In this document: piece by piece, positions 12,720 to 27,082 of the stretch
Numbering within the stretch: position 1 is the stretch's first letter
Layout of the letters: each line of letters opens with the position of its first letter
Source of the DNA: Myoxocephalus aenaeus
Lineage: Eukaryota; Chordata; Actinopteri; Perciformes; Cottidae
Direction: 5' to 3'
Assembly: GCA_038501785.1 (NCBI GenBank)
Contig: JBAMJR010000053.1
Location: forward strand, 5,676,001-5,740,000
DNA length: 64,000 nt
Program-made: the position numbers and the translations under genes
Notes under the pieces: model-generated
Told to the model about the DNA's origin: nothing
The model's input: the letters and a program-made list of their open reading frames with translations, nothing else
The model's database searches: none

Positions 12720-15439
12720 TCATGATGCTGTCGTATCAAAAAAACAAATTCAGTGCTTCAGGCATTTGATGATGGGAAACTGCTTTGGAAGCTGTATGAG
12801 GTATCAAAAAGGCATAGAGGCCACCCCCTCCGGTGATAGTGTTTTCTTGCATTTAGGCACGAATCCCTGAAGACTGTGAAAAGTGCTGGCTTAGTTAAGG
12901 AGCTACCAGAGGGTAAGAGAGAAGTAAGAGAGAAGGAGTTGTATGTGCTTTAAAGCGCAAGAAAAACAAACCAGATTGCTGCTGTAAATTTGCTGAGATG
13001 CCCCGTCCATTAAGCTCCCTGCCGCTTTTCTTTAAACATCTCAACGCATCACAAAGATGACTAATTCACCTGCAGGCGCCGAGAGCGCCTTCCAGTCACG
13101 GCCCCGCCCTTTTTTCGTGTACGGTACACGTTCACGTGCTGAGCATCTGTCAAAATACATATCCTCCCCCAGGCATTCCCAGACACCTCCATCCAAGGAC
13201 AAATCAATTAGCAGTGAAAGACAGGCAGATGGTTTTGAAGGACACCGGCGCCTGTGCCTCAGGTGAGAGGCATCGGATGGCAGCGAGCAACTGTCAAGTA
13301 GGATACTCGTCTGAGTGATTCCCCGATGTCACCCGCACACATCTCCCTGAGAGCCTCGACCAATATCAGACACATGCCGCCACAAAGAGGCAGCTCGCAG
13401 CTTACTGTAGGATGCAAAAATCAACGCTGAGAGAAGAGTGAATATTTCATAGACATATTATCAAACTGAATTCTAGATTAGCTTTCCTTCCAAACTACCC
13501 CAGGTGATGCTAAAGAGGCTCTGTGGAAACTGGGTTTGGGAACGTGTGTGCGCCTAGAGAGCAAAAATGGGCGATCAGAATGTGATTAATAAAATAATAT
13601 ACTACAGAAGCGCAGGAAGAAAAATCAAAAGCATGTTGATAATCCTGGATTCAGCAGCGGGGTAAGCAAGCTAATCTTTTTTGCTGATTGTACAGACAAT
13701 GCTTCAAAGTGGCTAATTAGGCGATTTCCCCAGCATCTTTCATTTTACCTTCTGACTGATGAGATAACAAGCTAACTGAATTAGCCTTTTTCTTATCTGC
13801 AGGTTACCAGGACGACCGTTTGGTTTGTTAATAATTGTACAGAGGGAGCAGGTCCAAAGGCAGCCATTTTGAGAACCTGTGGCGAGGAATGATAGAGGAC
13901 CTGGAAGCTGAGCGAAAGGCCTATCAGTTAAAAGACTCATTGTCTCCTTTTCAGCCGTAATTCAGGCACACAATGGGCGAGAGGACGCAGTACACAGTGG
14001 TTAGCATGGAGGGACAAAGCCCTATAGACAAAGCAGCAGAGATGGGGAAATCATTACCGTAATTATAAGACAAAAAGGAAACAAAACAGCAGCAGCTAAG
14101 AGCACTTCAACACTAAAGGTGAACTCTAGTATAAACTTTAGTATAAATTCAGTCTGTAGATATACATTTGCATAAAGCTGGTAGGATACCAACATAGCAA
14201 CCACTGCGAACCATTTTGTTCAAGTAAAAGAGAAATGCCACATACTATATTAATATTTCACATCCTAAATTAACATCTCACGGCTGATATACTTTCTCTG
14301 GCTGTTTTTGGAATATTTTCATCCACGCAGTATATTAAGTCTGGCTGACAAGCAGGCCCAGTCCAATCAGGGAAATGGACTCTGCAGAACTGCCAAAAAA
14401 GATCCTAATGCCTGCTAATTGAGATGTATGGCTTCAAATCCCAATCAGATAAAGTGATTAAGTCTTAGCTTGTCCAGATCTTTAAATCATAGCTTCCCCT
14501 CCCAGCACATCATCCTCTGATAGTCCGTGTCTCATCATTTCATTATTAATCTCTCTTTGTTTTGGAGCAGTGTTGCTCCCTTGAGAGCTCAGACTTACTG
14601 CAATTAGAATATGTGATCATTCCTCTGCCACGCTGTAAATCTAAACAATCTATATCCGTCCTCGATCTTCTACAAGCTTGAATCATGCTGTCCAGTGTTC
14701 TGAGCATGTAGGAGAGCACCATGAAAAACAAGCCAGCATTCATACTTACAGCCCATTGCTCATTTTGGAGTGTGGTGCTTCACTATTGTCACGCATTTCA
14801 GAGGGAAATGGCAATACAGGCACCAATCACAGCTGGTAAAAGTGAATAAACGCTTCAGAAAATGGAACTACAAAGACTGTAGCAATTTGTTAAGACCTCT
14901 ATGTATGCTTTCTATAATTCTGTCTTAATCCAACCCATCATAATGCATTGGATACCCTGCCAGTAGTCTTTTGTCAACATCTGTGCATGGTATACAACAG
15001 TAGTCTACAGGCAATATAATGGAATGACAGGCTGTACATATAGTTGTAATGCAACTGGTCCAAACAGAAACAATCAATATTTCAAACTCAACTTTTAGTT
15101 CTTAAAGTACTCTTAATGAAAAATGTAACATCTGCCAATCCATTACAACTGAGCATTCTCATGAGATATGATTGAAAGCTCCAGAAAAGCTACGAAATGG
15201 ACATATGTTAAAAGATAAATAAAAGCAAAGTCTTATAGTGCCAACATTATATAGCTCAAGCAATTTACCTGCATATGCTTGAAAGAGAACAAGATTAACA
15301 CTGTGTCAACATAGCCAGCATAGCAATAGCAGCACACTAACCGAGCATTACGCTAGCAGAGCAGCACACTAGCTGAGCAGCATATAGCTTCAGTCCCCTG
15401 TGTCTATACAGGACATGTTCACGCACAGTATTAAGTGTG

Positions 15440-16328
15440 GTCAGAGCCAGAGGTGTCAAGTAACGAAGTACAAATACTTCGTTACTTTACTTGAGTAGAA
15501 ATTTTGGGTATCTATACTTTACTGGAGTATTTATTTTTCAGACGACTTTTTACTTCTACTCCTTACATTTTCACGCAAATATCTGTACTTTCTACTCCCT
15601 ACATTTTAAAAATAGCCTCGTTACTATTTCATTTTGGTTTGTTTTCATTCCGGCTTGTCATCGTTCAAAAACACACAAAAAAAACCTAGCCAGATAATTC
15701 GCGCCATCCGGATAGAGTGAATTTGATTGTGGTTGGATGAGAAGTATAAACATATACCATTCCGACACCCTATTGGTTTTCTACGCGATGCACCTGCAGA
15801 TGACACAAATCAACCGTTACAAATCACGTCACTCTCCAGCAAGGACAGCAGATAGGCAACTAGTTATCATGTCTTCCGCTCCATGAAACGCATGTTAATG
15901 CTCAGTAGTACACATATGGTACTTTAATGTATTTGCATTGTAATAAAATGTGATCATTTTCAATGGGCATATATGCAGCTGAAACGGGTAGCCTAGTGCA
16001 TCCCACATTTTTCAACATAACATTTTAAAACATTATAGTCATTATGGCCTTTAGAAAAATTATTGTTTTGTGGGGAGGTGGGGTAGTGCACTATAGGCCC
16101 CTGAGACGCGGCTTAAGAGTTTGTCCTTAATGGAGACATTTTTTTTCCCTTACATTACTTTTACTTTTATACTTTTAAGTAGTTTTGAAACCAGTACTTT
16201 TACACTTTTACTGAAGTAAAAAGCTTGAGTTGATACTTCAACTTTTACAGAAGTATTTTTAAACCCTAGTATCTATACTTCTACTTTGAGTAATGAATGT
16301 GAATACTTTTGACACCTCTGGTCAGAGC
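15440..16328 (+). mobile_element. Non-autonomous hAT-like DNA transposon with 8-bp target duplication
   Basis: The element itself is 15,448-16,320 (873 bp). It begins CAGAGGTGTCAA and ends in the inverted TTGACACCTCTG with a one-base spacing difference further in. The octamer GTCAGAGC lies directly before it (15,440-15,447) and directly after it (16,321-16,328), a perfect 8-bp target-site duplication as made by hAT transposases. Just inside the left end is a perfect 11-bp-arm hairpin (15,460-15,485), and both subterminal regions are dense in TACTTT-like words. There is no transposase frame inside; the longest frames are under 70 codons. It was therefore mobilised in trans, and the intact duplication suggests a fairly recent insertion. 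Confidence 0.87.
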
Positions 16329-19300
16329 CCAAGACACGATTACTGTAGTTAAACCAAAGTGTAACAAGTGCTTTACATTTACACTTGTACACAGTAAGTG
16401 TGATGAGCCGCTTGGCCTGCGTAGACAGCTGGACTGATTAAAATAGGAGCATTCGACCAACATTGCCTTCCTTTCATGGCGCTAGCACACGTGGCTAAAT
16501 ACACATTTGGTGCTCTTCGTTATGTGAAACCGTGAGACAAATCCAGATAAAAGCCAGTGTTTCTTATTGATTACCTTATATCTTGATATTACATTCTCGG
16601 CATTCCATCTCTCTTTGATCATAGAGGTGAACAAACGTAGAACAGATTGCAGTGGGACGACATCCAGCAAAGGTTCGGGTCCACATTTGGATTTAATCAC
16701 ACCAGACGACACACCCACTACCACTGATCCACCAGGAAACCACATTCCTTTTCTCAAATCTTTCCCAGTAACAAAGGAAATGCAGCTATAGATGACTCAA
16801 AGATGTTCCTCATATGTTGTACATTCAGTGTATTGTATAGATGTTAACTAATACATTGGCTGAAGTTTCTTTCTTTCATTTGCTAGTGTAATCACCATTA
16901 GATATTGAAAACACGTCGACAGAAGAAAAGCAGTCTGCATCATTACCAGGAAGCGGAAATGACCTTGCCCTGCAGTGACAGCTTAATCACTGTTGACCAA
17001 TATTGAGAGGCTGAATTGCCAGTGATCCAAATTTAAAGCTTTAATCAGCATTGGCCAATATAACTGACAATAAGCCTGTAGCCGGCTAGACAACTGAAAT
17101 AGTGTTCACTTCCACAAAGACTGTGTCTTTTTATTATGGCACTGAATCAAAAAAGAATTAAGCACTTTGCAAATACAACATTACTGTGATGAGCTCGGGG
17201 TAAATTATGATCAGAAATTGTCCTCATACTGCATGCGTGGATACTTCTACTTACCATCTGTTTTTATTGCTCCCCGGTGAACAAAGAAATGGAGGTTTTT
17301 TTGTTCTTTGGTGGAAGACTTACTTACCGTCAGTGTGCTGTTAACTAAAAAGGAGTTTCCACCAGCTGTTGAGTTCATATATATGGCTCAGTCATATGAT
17401 ATAATAATCTGTAAGTCAGAATCTCTGTCCCTTTTCATTTTAAATTCACTATATCCATAAATACATCTCGGGCCAGCTGCTCTATTGAAGATGAGGGTGT
17501 CTTTTTGGCTCCAAAAAAATTAATTAAACCATAAATTGAATCCGGCCATGAAAAAAGCAACCGCCCATATCTATGATCGGTATAGAAGAAATGGAGTTCA
17601 CTGAAGAAGGGAGGGGTCGATTCATCTTGACTTTGACGAACATTAGGCCGATGGCTGAGCACGGTCCATCCCTCACACGCACACACTTGCGGGGAATGTT
17701 CCATTGGACGTTAAATTAATTTCCCATTTCGAGTCATTACCCTCTTAATGAATGAGTCCTTAGAAAGTGGAATCATTCCATCGGATGGTATTCAGGGCGT
17801 CGATTTCCCTTCTATTTCACCATCAGAGTAGCAGCGCATAAAGATTCAGAAGTCATCACGCTGTGCCACGACCTTGACTGCAGTCTGACTGTTGTGTTTG
17901 AAATGCCAGAGACCTCTCCGCCATTCCTCTTCAATCGAGACGCTCCATGTTCAAGACCCACAATGTGTCAGTGTCTTTTTATTTTTGCTTTGTTACCCCC
18001 TGTCTTTCTCCCAGTGTGTCTCCACGCCCGCCCTCTCGAAAGCGCGAGCAGTTTCTTTCCCCCGAAGTGCCGGTGATCTGAGCGACAGGCTGGGATCTGC
18101 TGCTTACATAAACTGTCAGCACTGAGAACTCTGGGTATTCCCAGATCAAAGTGAGGCCTATCTGCGCAGCTGAAATGCCCTTAATATGTTCGCCCCAGCA
18201 GGAGGATCCACAGGCCGGTTCTGCCTGCCTCACTGCTGCTGGTTCGTGACTTGGGGAAAGAGATGTTTTCTTTATCTCGAGAGGAACACATTAAAGACCT
18301 TAAAAAAAGCACTTGTATTTCCATGCCGTGTTTTTAAATAGGTAATATCTATAAGCGGATATCTGCATGATGTGACTGCAGAAATCTGGAAGCAACAGGA
18401 CACGACTTTGGTATCGGAAGCATTCTGGTTTCCGCTTGTAGTACGAGAATTACAGTTGAATGAAAATAAACTGTTATCTGAGTATTAACTGGCTACTTCC
18501 AACTCAGTTCTCGGGTCTCAAGCTGCTAATCGGACTGGAGACACTGACCGGCCCACGGAAAAATAAGTCTTGGTCTTGATATCCACTGGCTACACCGGAA
18601 CATGCAAAATATTGAGAGGTTATATATGTGTATAGTTTGGGCCATTTAGTTTAACATTGTATGTTATCATATAACAGACGGCAGGTCGGGTTTCTGTTGT
18701 CTCTCAGCGATTTAATTGAAAGGACACGTGACTGTTAGCTGTCTTTATCTTTCTGAACACTTCTCCTCTCCGTCTTTCTCCTGCCTTCCTTGCCAAGTCT
18801 CCCCAGACAATATAAATCCATCTTCGAGGTAGATAATCATGAGTTTTCCCAATTACATCCTTTTCTCCGTGTTCCTTCGTTAGGAGACCTCGTTAGTTCC
18901 GTGTGATGCTATCAGTGATTGATCACAACCATCAGCCTCATATCCTGTCTCACATCCTCCGCCCGGAACATCAAGTGCGCTGAGCCCGATAAACATCGCT
19001 GATAAACTCTGAATGCATTTGATTACGGCGACTTGGAGCCCTGCCAAGATGCCTAACCATTAGTCGCTCTGCATTTTACTGATAGATTTGACGGCAAATC
19101 ATCTTCATGCGTCAGTGCTTTTACCTGGGGAAATAATAGAGCTGTAAACAGATTGAGAAACAATGAAGCATTTAGAGTCCTCCACTTAGTCACATCTCTA
19201 AATTATGGTATTTGTGTTTACGTGTGTGTGTGTCTTTGTACATGTGTGTGTAAGCACTAATGGCACACTTTAACTTGTCCATCACATGACAAAACGGGGA

Positions 19301-19420
19301 AGTAGAGGGCTTTAATTAACGGAGTGGATCGTTATCGTCATGGGAACAGATGTGATAGGGTGTTACTGACGTATGTTGCCACCTTGAGAGGTTTGAGAAT
19401 TACGGTGTGAAACACTGCAT

Positions 19421-19470
<50 letters not shown>

Positions 19471-21014
19471 CATCAATATGTAGCAGGTATTTTCCCTTGT
19501 CTTAACAGAGCTTTAGAGCCTTACATGTGTGCTCAAGCAGATCAATAGGTGCCCACTATAAAAAAGTACCCAGGCGTAAATTAACACACCAGGGAGCTGC
19601 CAGAACAAGACACCAGCAAAAGACTCACTGGGGTGTCATTTGGAAAAATACACCTCAGCTGCCTGGGAGAACAACAGGTAGTTGAGAAGTGCAATTTGCT
19701 GTACTATATTCATATTCATGACTGAAATATAACTACTGCCTCATCATTATTTACTAGATTATACCTCACATGTGAGTACAGCTACTGCAGACTCTAAACA
19801 CTTTAAAAACTTTGCATGTATCTATTATACATACATAAGTTATTATAGGTTGTCAGAGCATTTAATACATAGTATATTTTCCTTGCACTCCATGCCGTTG
19901 GCTAAATGTAATCCTGATGATCTAATGTGTTATCATACCAATTTTACTTCCCCATATACTGCAGATGAATTGTTCACAGACACGACCTGGATCTAATAGT
20001 GTGCTCAAAACAAAGGTAACATTGTGGTAATCGGTAAGAAACCAAAGAACAACTAAGATAATCTAAGTAGGATGAAAAGAAAATGTTTTGTAATTTGCTA
20101 AAAGACTCAACTGAGTGACGTGTTCAGAGTCAGTGTCATGTGATCAGTCTCACTGTGTGTGTTCTGAGATGTTGGTTCAGTTAGGGCATGAGAATCAAAA
20201 AGGACTGCGTTAAGTGCAGCGCCCTTTTTGTTAGCTTAGAAGCTTTGAAGCATGTCAGTCATTTCAGCTATCAAGCTAGTTAGCTAACTGAGATACTGTA
20301 TGTGTGCTATAGCTCAGAGAACTGGCAGCGCTAAAGCCTCCTGCTTCATACTTTCCACGTCCCAGTGTCTGCTTTGACGTAAACGTCGCCATCCGCCCAT
20401 GTCCCGCTAGACATGCTTTTTTGGGAACACTAGAATACATCACAAGATACCCTGTGGAGTTTTTATTTTACAAATATCACTGCCAAGCAATCTTTTTATG
20501 GGTGAAGGAGTCCCCGTCGCGTTTGTCAGTTGTGCACACACGACTCCAGTGTTATACGGTTTGAGGTTGTTCTTATGTTAGCAGAAGTTGATTATTATTC
20601 AATATTTCCGTGACTTTTAAAGTTTTTTGTCGAGCACAGCCGTTGTGGCAAGATACACGGTATTAAGGCCCCTCGAAGCATTCTGAAGTTTCTTAAATAT
20701 TTCTCTTTGCCACTTTCCACTTCCCCCTCTTTAATTTGCCCCATAGCAGGGCTTAAAACACTTAACAGCGCGATGAACGTGCTGCTTGTAGGCGCCGGCG
20801 GTATCTTAGCTGCTCCAGGCTAAATCGCGCAGGTCGGCTCCCACTGCACGCCACCCACATACCCTGAATGCAACACTGGCATTTATCATGCATAATCCAC
20901 ATACTTGCAATTAAAGTTAGGTTGAAATAAAAGTATACTTTCTAAATTTCCCTCCATCACTGTCATGAAAAATGACTCATAAAGAACAATCTCCTCTTGC
21001 CTGCCGCCAGCTCT

Positions 21015-21015
<1 letters not shown>
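16329..21015. other. Intergenic region without recognisable genes
   Basis: No frame resembles a protein family. Apart from a CA microsatellite (19,423-19,462) I recognise no repeat. Parts such as 17,700-19,100 are of balanced composition and repeat-free and could hold regulatory DNA; nothing in the sequence alone proves this. Confidence 0.6.
19423..19462 (+). repeat. (CA)n microsatellite
   Basis: About 20 CA units followed by an interrupted AAACACAC tail. Confidence 0.97.

Positions 21016-21068
<53 letters not shown>
21016..21068 (+). repeat. (CA)n microsatellite
   Basis: About 26 CA units. It is the first of three long dinucleotide tracts within 1 kb, followed by loose ACACA-rich sequence to about 21,190. 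Confidence 0.97.
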
Positions 21069-21072
<4 letters not shown>

Positions 21073-21513
21073 ACCCTGTAGAGCCTATGAGTGTGCACAC
21101 AAACATACTAGCTCAGGATACATACACAGGCTGAACAGACACATACAGACACAGTCGCTGTTTCACACACACGAATATATGCACACAGACAATAGCCTGC
21201 AACTCCCCTCCAGCCTGGCAGGTAATTGCTGTCTGTGGGGGGACAGGTGCTTCTACAATAGAGCGCCAGTGTCCAGGCAGGCCCCTATTCATTGCTACTG
21301 TAATTACCTAATTGAAAAGCTCACAGGGGAAACAGAGAGTGTGTGAGTGAGAGCGACTTGGGTGAGTGGGGTAAAAAAGAGAGGAGAAAAGGAAAATATA
21401 GACTCTGGGCTTTTGGAATACAATAAAGCTATACATTTCACTGCACACACACATGACTCATTTATCAAACTTGAACAACACACATGAACACACATGAACA
21501 AATATTCACATGA

Positions 21514-21514
<1 letters not shown>

Positions 21515-21573
<59 letters not shown>
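21515..21573 (+). repeat. (CA)n microsatellite
   Basis: About 29 CA units, ending in CGCGCACA. Confidence 0.97.
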
Positions 21574-21575
<2 letters not shown>

Positions 21576-21842
21576 GCACAAGGTATGTTCTGAAACCGAC
21601 CACTCCGGGGGTAAATATTGTCGAGCTGTGATTGAGGGATGGAGTGAAGGAGGGAGCAGTAATGGGAAATCTATTGTTGTGCGATGAGGATGCGCCGGGG
21701 AGAAGAGGAGGAGGGTCAGGGTATGCTGGGATATAAAAGCACCATGGTCACTCTCATTTCTGATGTCAGCCTCTCTATCTCAGCGCCCCCTCTGCTTCGG
21801 CTTTAAGTTTTATATGGGATCTATAGACAGGGGAGAGCAGAT

Positions 21843-21999
<157 letters not shown>

Positions 22000-22157
22000 A
22001 TTTTCCTGTGTGAAGGTGTATTGTGCACATGTGCATATAAATGTGCAGCTTTGTGTCCTCATGCTACTGACATTCTCTGCAAGCGAAATATTTCTGAATT
22101 AGAAATAAACCTCTGCCATTCTCCGTTTTATAGCAAGAGTCCAACACATCTAAAGAT

Positions 22158-22420
22158 TTTAAAGGAACAGTTCAACATTTTGGGAAATTGGTTTATTCAA
22201 TTTCTTGCAAGGAGTTAGATGAGAGGATTGATATATAGTTGGCTCTGGCTCTGTCCAAAGGTAACAGCAGCGCCTCAAAAGCTCAGTAATAAGTGTAAAA
22301 ATGACAATTAAATAAGCGTGGCATTGAGCTTCAATAAAGCTAATAAGTACAATTTTAAACCTTTCCTTTAAAAAACGACGTGACTTACTCTGTAGAGAAT
22401 CCCAGAGCTGTGTGCCTTTT
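22158..22420 (+). repeat. Teleost interspersed repeat fragment
   Basis: Starts AAAGGAACAGTTCAACATTT and continues with TTGGGAAATTGGTTTATTC, GAGTTAGATGAGAGGAT, TGGCTCTGTCCAAAGGTAAC and CCTCAAAAGCTC. These words occur in this order in an abundant fish repeat. The middle of the usual unit (GTTAGCTTAGCTTAGCAT part) is missing, so this is an internally deleted copy. Class not resolved. Confidence 0.65.
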
Positions 22421-25400
22421 GACACTGTTGCTAGCTTTGATGTTTATAGCAAATCCAGGTGCTCAAACCACTTCAAACCCCCTTCCCGAGCATCCCAGTC
22501 TGTAGCGAGCAGTAACTCAACAACCTCAAATGCATGAAAAGACAATAACGGCTCGTTATGGTCCTTGGATGCGTTTGTCTCACGGTAGCAGCCTGGTTTT
22601 CGGCTCTTAAGTGTGCCTACGGTCTAGTACAAAAGCCAAGGAGCTCGTATCCCCAAGGCTAGCATTTCTAAGACACACACTCACACTGGCGTTCTTGAAG
22701 TGTTTGGAGGTGAGAACGTCTGCAACACAACCTATCTTTGAAAATATTCTGTTCTCAACACACAAAAAAAGAAAAGAAATGAGCATCTTTGATGAGCAAT
22801 ATTGGGTATTTTTGTATTCGCAGTGTGGTTTGTCTTTGGAAGTTTGCGTGCCCTCTGATGGGTGCAGGAAGAAAAATAAATCAGGCATGAGAAACTAGGT
22901 CAGACACTGAGGAGGATTTCAAAGATAGATTCTTTTAGAAATAATGTGGAAAGATAGCAAGTTAGGAATGCAAGAAGGCAGGCAGGACATGGTCACAGCA
23001 GGGTAAAATGAACGGATGGAAAGAGAAAAGGAAGGAAAATGCATTCGAAGCAACAAGGACAAAGAACAAGGCTCACATCTGGCAGAGAGACAGATAATAG
23101 TTGGACATTCCCGAGTGCTGCCACCCTTGAAAGCCGCCCAGATTTCGCAGAGAGCTGGACGGAGACATCCTTTGGCGTGACTGCGTGGCATTGGCCGCGT
23201 CCAGTCTGACAAATAAACACAGTAAATAAGCTGTGAAGTAAATAAACCAATCTGCCGAAATACCAGTCACTCTTCTCTGGCTCTCTTTCTTCATGTGGCG
23301 TGTTCCCAGCGAATCACTGAAGCAGATTCAGCGTCCGGGCGAGCAGAGATGTCATATTCCATCTCACCGGGCATCAAATGTACCCCGGAGTCGCACACAT
23401 GTAAATAAGACGTGGCGTTCTGTTTGTGGGGAACGTTCAGGCCTGCATGCCTCTCTTGCTGTCTCTCATCTCCTACAGCAGTGATATGTAGACCCTATTA
23501 CAACATGTAAATGACCCCCGACTGTGCAATCTAGCAGTACCGTATGACATACATGCTCAAATTTGCGGAGCAGAAGTCACATACCGAGTGAGTGTGTGTG
23601 ATGCCTCCCAACCCTAATGCCTCCGCTCGCTGTGTTTGAACATGCGTGCATTATGCATCCATACACTGCGCGATTGGAGCTGTCAGAATTAGACAGATGC
23701 CGTCTTGTCTTTCTGTATGGCAAGTCACATGAATAAAAGGAACCTCTACGCTAGATCAAAGTGTACACTCACTATAAATGACACATACATTCAGGCTTGG
23801 CGAAAGTTCACAGAGCCCGTATTGAAATAGATATATCTTCCTAATGAGACCTACTTCTAACGGTTTTGTGTGTGGTACCTTGTGCTTTATTGATGCTTCA
23901 TAGATCAGCAATAAGAACCACATGCGGGCCTGTTTGAGCCGGCGTATGTAACATCTCCCTTTTTTTATTTTTTACTTTTAGTTTTATCCACACTGGATGC
24001 ATGTGCATTTAGAGTCACAGTGGTAATAGCATGTGTTGATGGATTAGCAGCAAAGCTTCCCCCTTGACCAGTTAAAAATGATGATAAAGTACATTTCTCA
24101 TGCTGCACTAATCTACCTCTTCAGGTTCGTGTTGGCGTTTATCGATTTCAGATTTTACCTCCGTGGTTGTTCATCCCATTTGATCAATGCATACAGTTCA
24201 TAATGAACCCTGCTGCACTCTACGCCCTCCAAATGATGCACCTACCTGGAATATGTTCGTTTGTTGTTCCCCTGTCGCCTTTTTTCTTGTGATGATACCA
24301 TTTATAGGTCCAACTCTGTTTTCAAAAGCAATAACCGAAAGATGGAACCCTGAAGCAGTCAAGTGCCCTAATTGCTATATTGGCTATGACAGCCTTGTTC
24401 TTTTCTTTCATGGCTAAGACACTCCAGCGGCCTTTTCTCTCTCCCCCACTATGCACTCCGCTCTCCTCTTCAATATTTTGGCCTGTGACAATAGAGAAAA
24501 ATAGTCCTTGATTAAAATAAAAGAAAAAATATATTTATATTTCTCTCAAGCACACACACACACACACATTTAATTACTCTGTTATGTGCCCATTTCTTCC
24601 TCATCTTCCACTCTAACCACTCTGACCCCACTCTAAACGCTGGAGGTCACGTTTTTTATCTTAAATAGTTTCTCCTCTTGCCGCGATGGCACAAAAGGAA
24701 TAAAATCAGAGTTATTTATTACGATATAAAACATGTAGTTTCAGGAAAATGAAACCTTCTGAGGACGGACCATATTGAATCTTTCAACGTGGCGCTCAAT
24801 CCAAGCCATTGTCTCCCTCCCCTCTGGGGACCTGGACTGTTACATGTTGCATTTAAGCACACAGGTCAATAAAGGTAATTGATAAGCTCTCATACAGATA
24901 GATATAGTGATGAATGGAGGATATGTCTGGTGCAATCAATCAAACTACCTCTGGAGCCATACATGGACAGTTGTATCCCCCACCTAATGGGAATAAGCAT
25001 GAACTCATTCTACATAGTCAAAGCAATGCAGTGTCACAGACAGCACGTATACGGCTGCGTTATTGCTCCATCACTTACAATTTATGAGCGCCTCAGAGCT
25101 GAAGCAGAAATGGTGGAGCACCCCCACCGGCCTAGTCATAGATTATTGGAAAGTCCATTGATCTGCCCAAGGAGGCGATAGAATTGTAGCATCAATCTTC
25201 TTCGCGCCACATCTTTATGGAATAAACTAACAAAGATGCCATATGTTGGTAAAAAAAAGAGAACATTCTGATGAGATGGTTGTATTAAATGATGCAACAG
25301 GGCACCTAAGTGTTGCAATTATACATCAAGTGGAAATGATAGCAATCCTTTGAAAAACTCAGCTGCTAAAGTAGCTTTCCCCTTATATTATTCCTTTGTC

Positions 25401-27082
25401 ATACATATTTTATTATTTCAAAAGTACCGAAACAATATCCTTCATCCCTAAGCACTAGTACCAAAATATCGTAAAAAAATGCTACCCTCTGGTGGTTAAA
25501 CAAGACACACTGTTGTACAGTTCCACAAAAATGATATTTAATGTAAAACACACACACACACACAACATATAAAGTAAACATGTCACAAAGGATATCCTCA
25601 CAATACATCGTAAGCACTGATAATAACCCTTAGTGTTCAAAATACATTCAACAGTGCAAAACCCATAAGTAATAAAAATAAATGCTTTGGCATAAGGAGA
25701 GAACTTGTAGCTTATTCACATTTTCAATAGTATTTTTTCTGCATTATGTTCGCTGGCTGTACTCTGTATTGTAAACTAACCTAACAATTTATTTAAACAA
25801 ATCCACACATCTAAATTGACAACATATGGTTAAAACAAAGAAAAAAAGAAAAGAGTTCATAGTATTGAATTATTCAAAAACTGCCAGTGCCAGAAACATG
25901 CGTGTTCAAAGTAACATAAGGAAATGTATTAACTTAGAAGACACACAAACAACATTTGTGTCGAGTCACATGACCTGACATCCCAAAAATGTACACTGAC
26001 AAAAACATGACCTTTGACTTATTTTATTTTGGGTCACGGTAATCTGTGTAACAGATAAAATAACAGAGTAGGACGAACCCGTACTCAGGAGAACCGTATG
26101 CTACCCTGCTACTGTAGAAAACCACATACGAGGAACTATTCAAAAAATTGGTTACAAAATCACAAACTCCGAAATCATTATGACCTTTCCGTGCATGTTC
26201 TCTGAAACGACTTCTCTTCCATATTGTTGGTTCTGAAATGGTTTCTGAAGGTAAAAAAAGTGAGTCAGTGTATACATCTCTCAAAATGGGCCCTGCAGAA
26301 AGCCTTTGTCCAGTTCTGATGGGATTCTTTTGTCTCTTTTAATAATAAAAAAAAAATAAGAGTGATTCACAAGGTTCAATCAATTCTCCAATATGGAAAG
26401 TCAGGAGCTGCTCTTCCAAACTTTTACAGCTCTTTTGCAACACGAGGATTATTCACCTTTAGTCAGTAACCAAAAGGCACTGAAAGGAGACAATTATTGG
26501 AAGAAGAGACTGGATGCTGGCTGGTTTTTAAAAATAAAAAATCCCCAGTTGTCAGTAAAATCTAAAATGTCATGAAAGTCTGTAATAGAAATCCATGTGT
26601 CCACATGTAGTGAATAGTTGTCTCTGCTACGTTCACACAACGTAACATTGAGAGCAGATTTCAGACATTTACATCACGCTCTTATCCAGAGCAACTTAAA
26701 AGAGGGGCGCACTAATTAGTCTCAGTTTGAGACAATCCCAACTGTTTTATGGAGCAGCTGTTCACCTAAATAATACAAAAGCTCCACTCATTAGTTGTGC
26801 ACAAAGTAGTGAATGCCTATTTGGACAACTTCAATTATTTGTTATTGAACAGCTTGCTAAGTAAAAACATGTTTGCAGTGCTGTAGTGGTTGTGTTTTTG
26901 TTACCAGTGACACAACCCCGCTGTTCAAATCAGGGATCATTCAGCTCGCAGGATTAGAAACAAACCGTAAAGTTTCTTGCTGGGTTTTGTTTTTCCGGCC
27001 CGTCACAATCAAGTCTTTCGGACCAAGCTCAAGGCACACGCGCCCCTTTCGGCCTCCGTCCCGTCATTGTGATTCTGTTTCG
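22421..27082. other. Intergenic region and probable gxylt1 3' untranslated part
   Basis: No protein-coding gene is recognised up to the gxylt1 stop codon. Short CA tracts lie at about 24,551-24,568 and 25,549-25,564. The right-hand end should contain the gxylt1 3' untranslated region; minus-strand AATAAA signals at 26,023-26,028 and 25,409-25,414 are candidates for its poly(A) site, about 1.06 and 1.67 kb past the stop. A short fish repeat lies at 26,661-26,703. Confidence 0.55.
26661..26703 (+). repeat. Short fish repeat (CTCTTATCCAGAGCAACTT type)
   Basis: CATTTACATCACGCTCTTATCC followed by AGAGCAACTTA matches the widespread teleost motif in which a CATTTAC run precedes GCTCTTATCCAGAGCGACTTA. 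Only this core is recognisable. It lies in the likely gxylt1 3' untranslated region. Confidence 0.55.

Larger units (their letters stand above)
7540..15439. other. Intergenic region with decayed repeats
   Basis: No recognisable gene. Contents I can support are two decayed interspersed repeats (about 8,560-8,995 and 10,360-10,540), a CA microsatellite (11,298-11,376) and a GC-rich hairpin (12,695-12,719). The stretch at about 11,500-14,800 is free of obvious repeats and mixes AT-rich homeobox-like words with GC-richer parts, a texture often seen in conserved non-coding DNA, but conservation cannot be tested here. Confidence 0.6.

Noticed and set aside
24187..25181. Frames of 76 and 100 codons between repeats
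   Set aside because: No recognised motif, no splice-linked continuation, ordinary length for chance.
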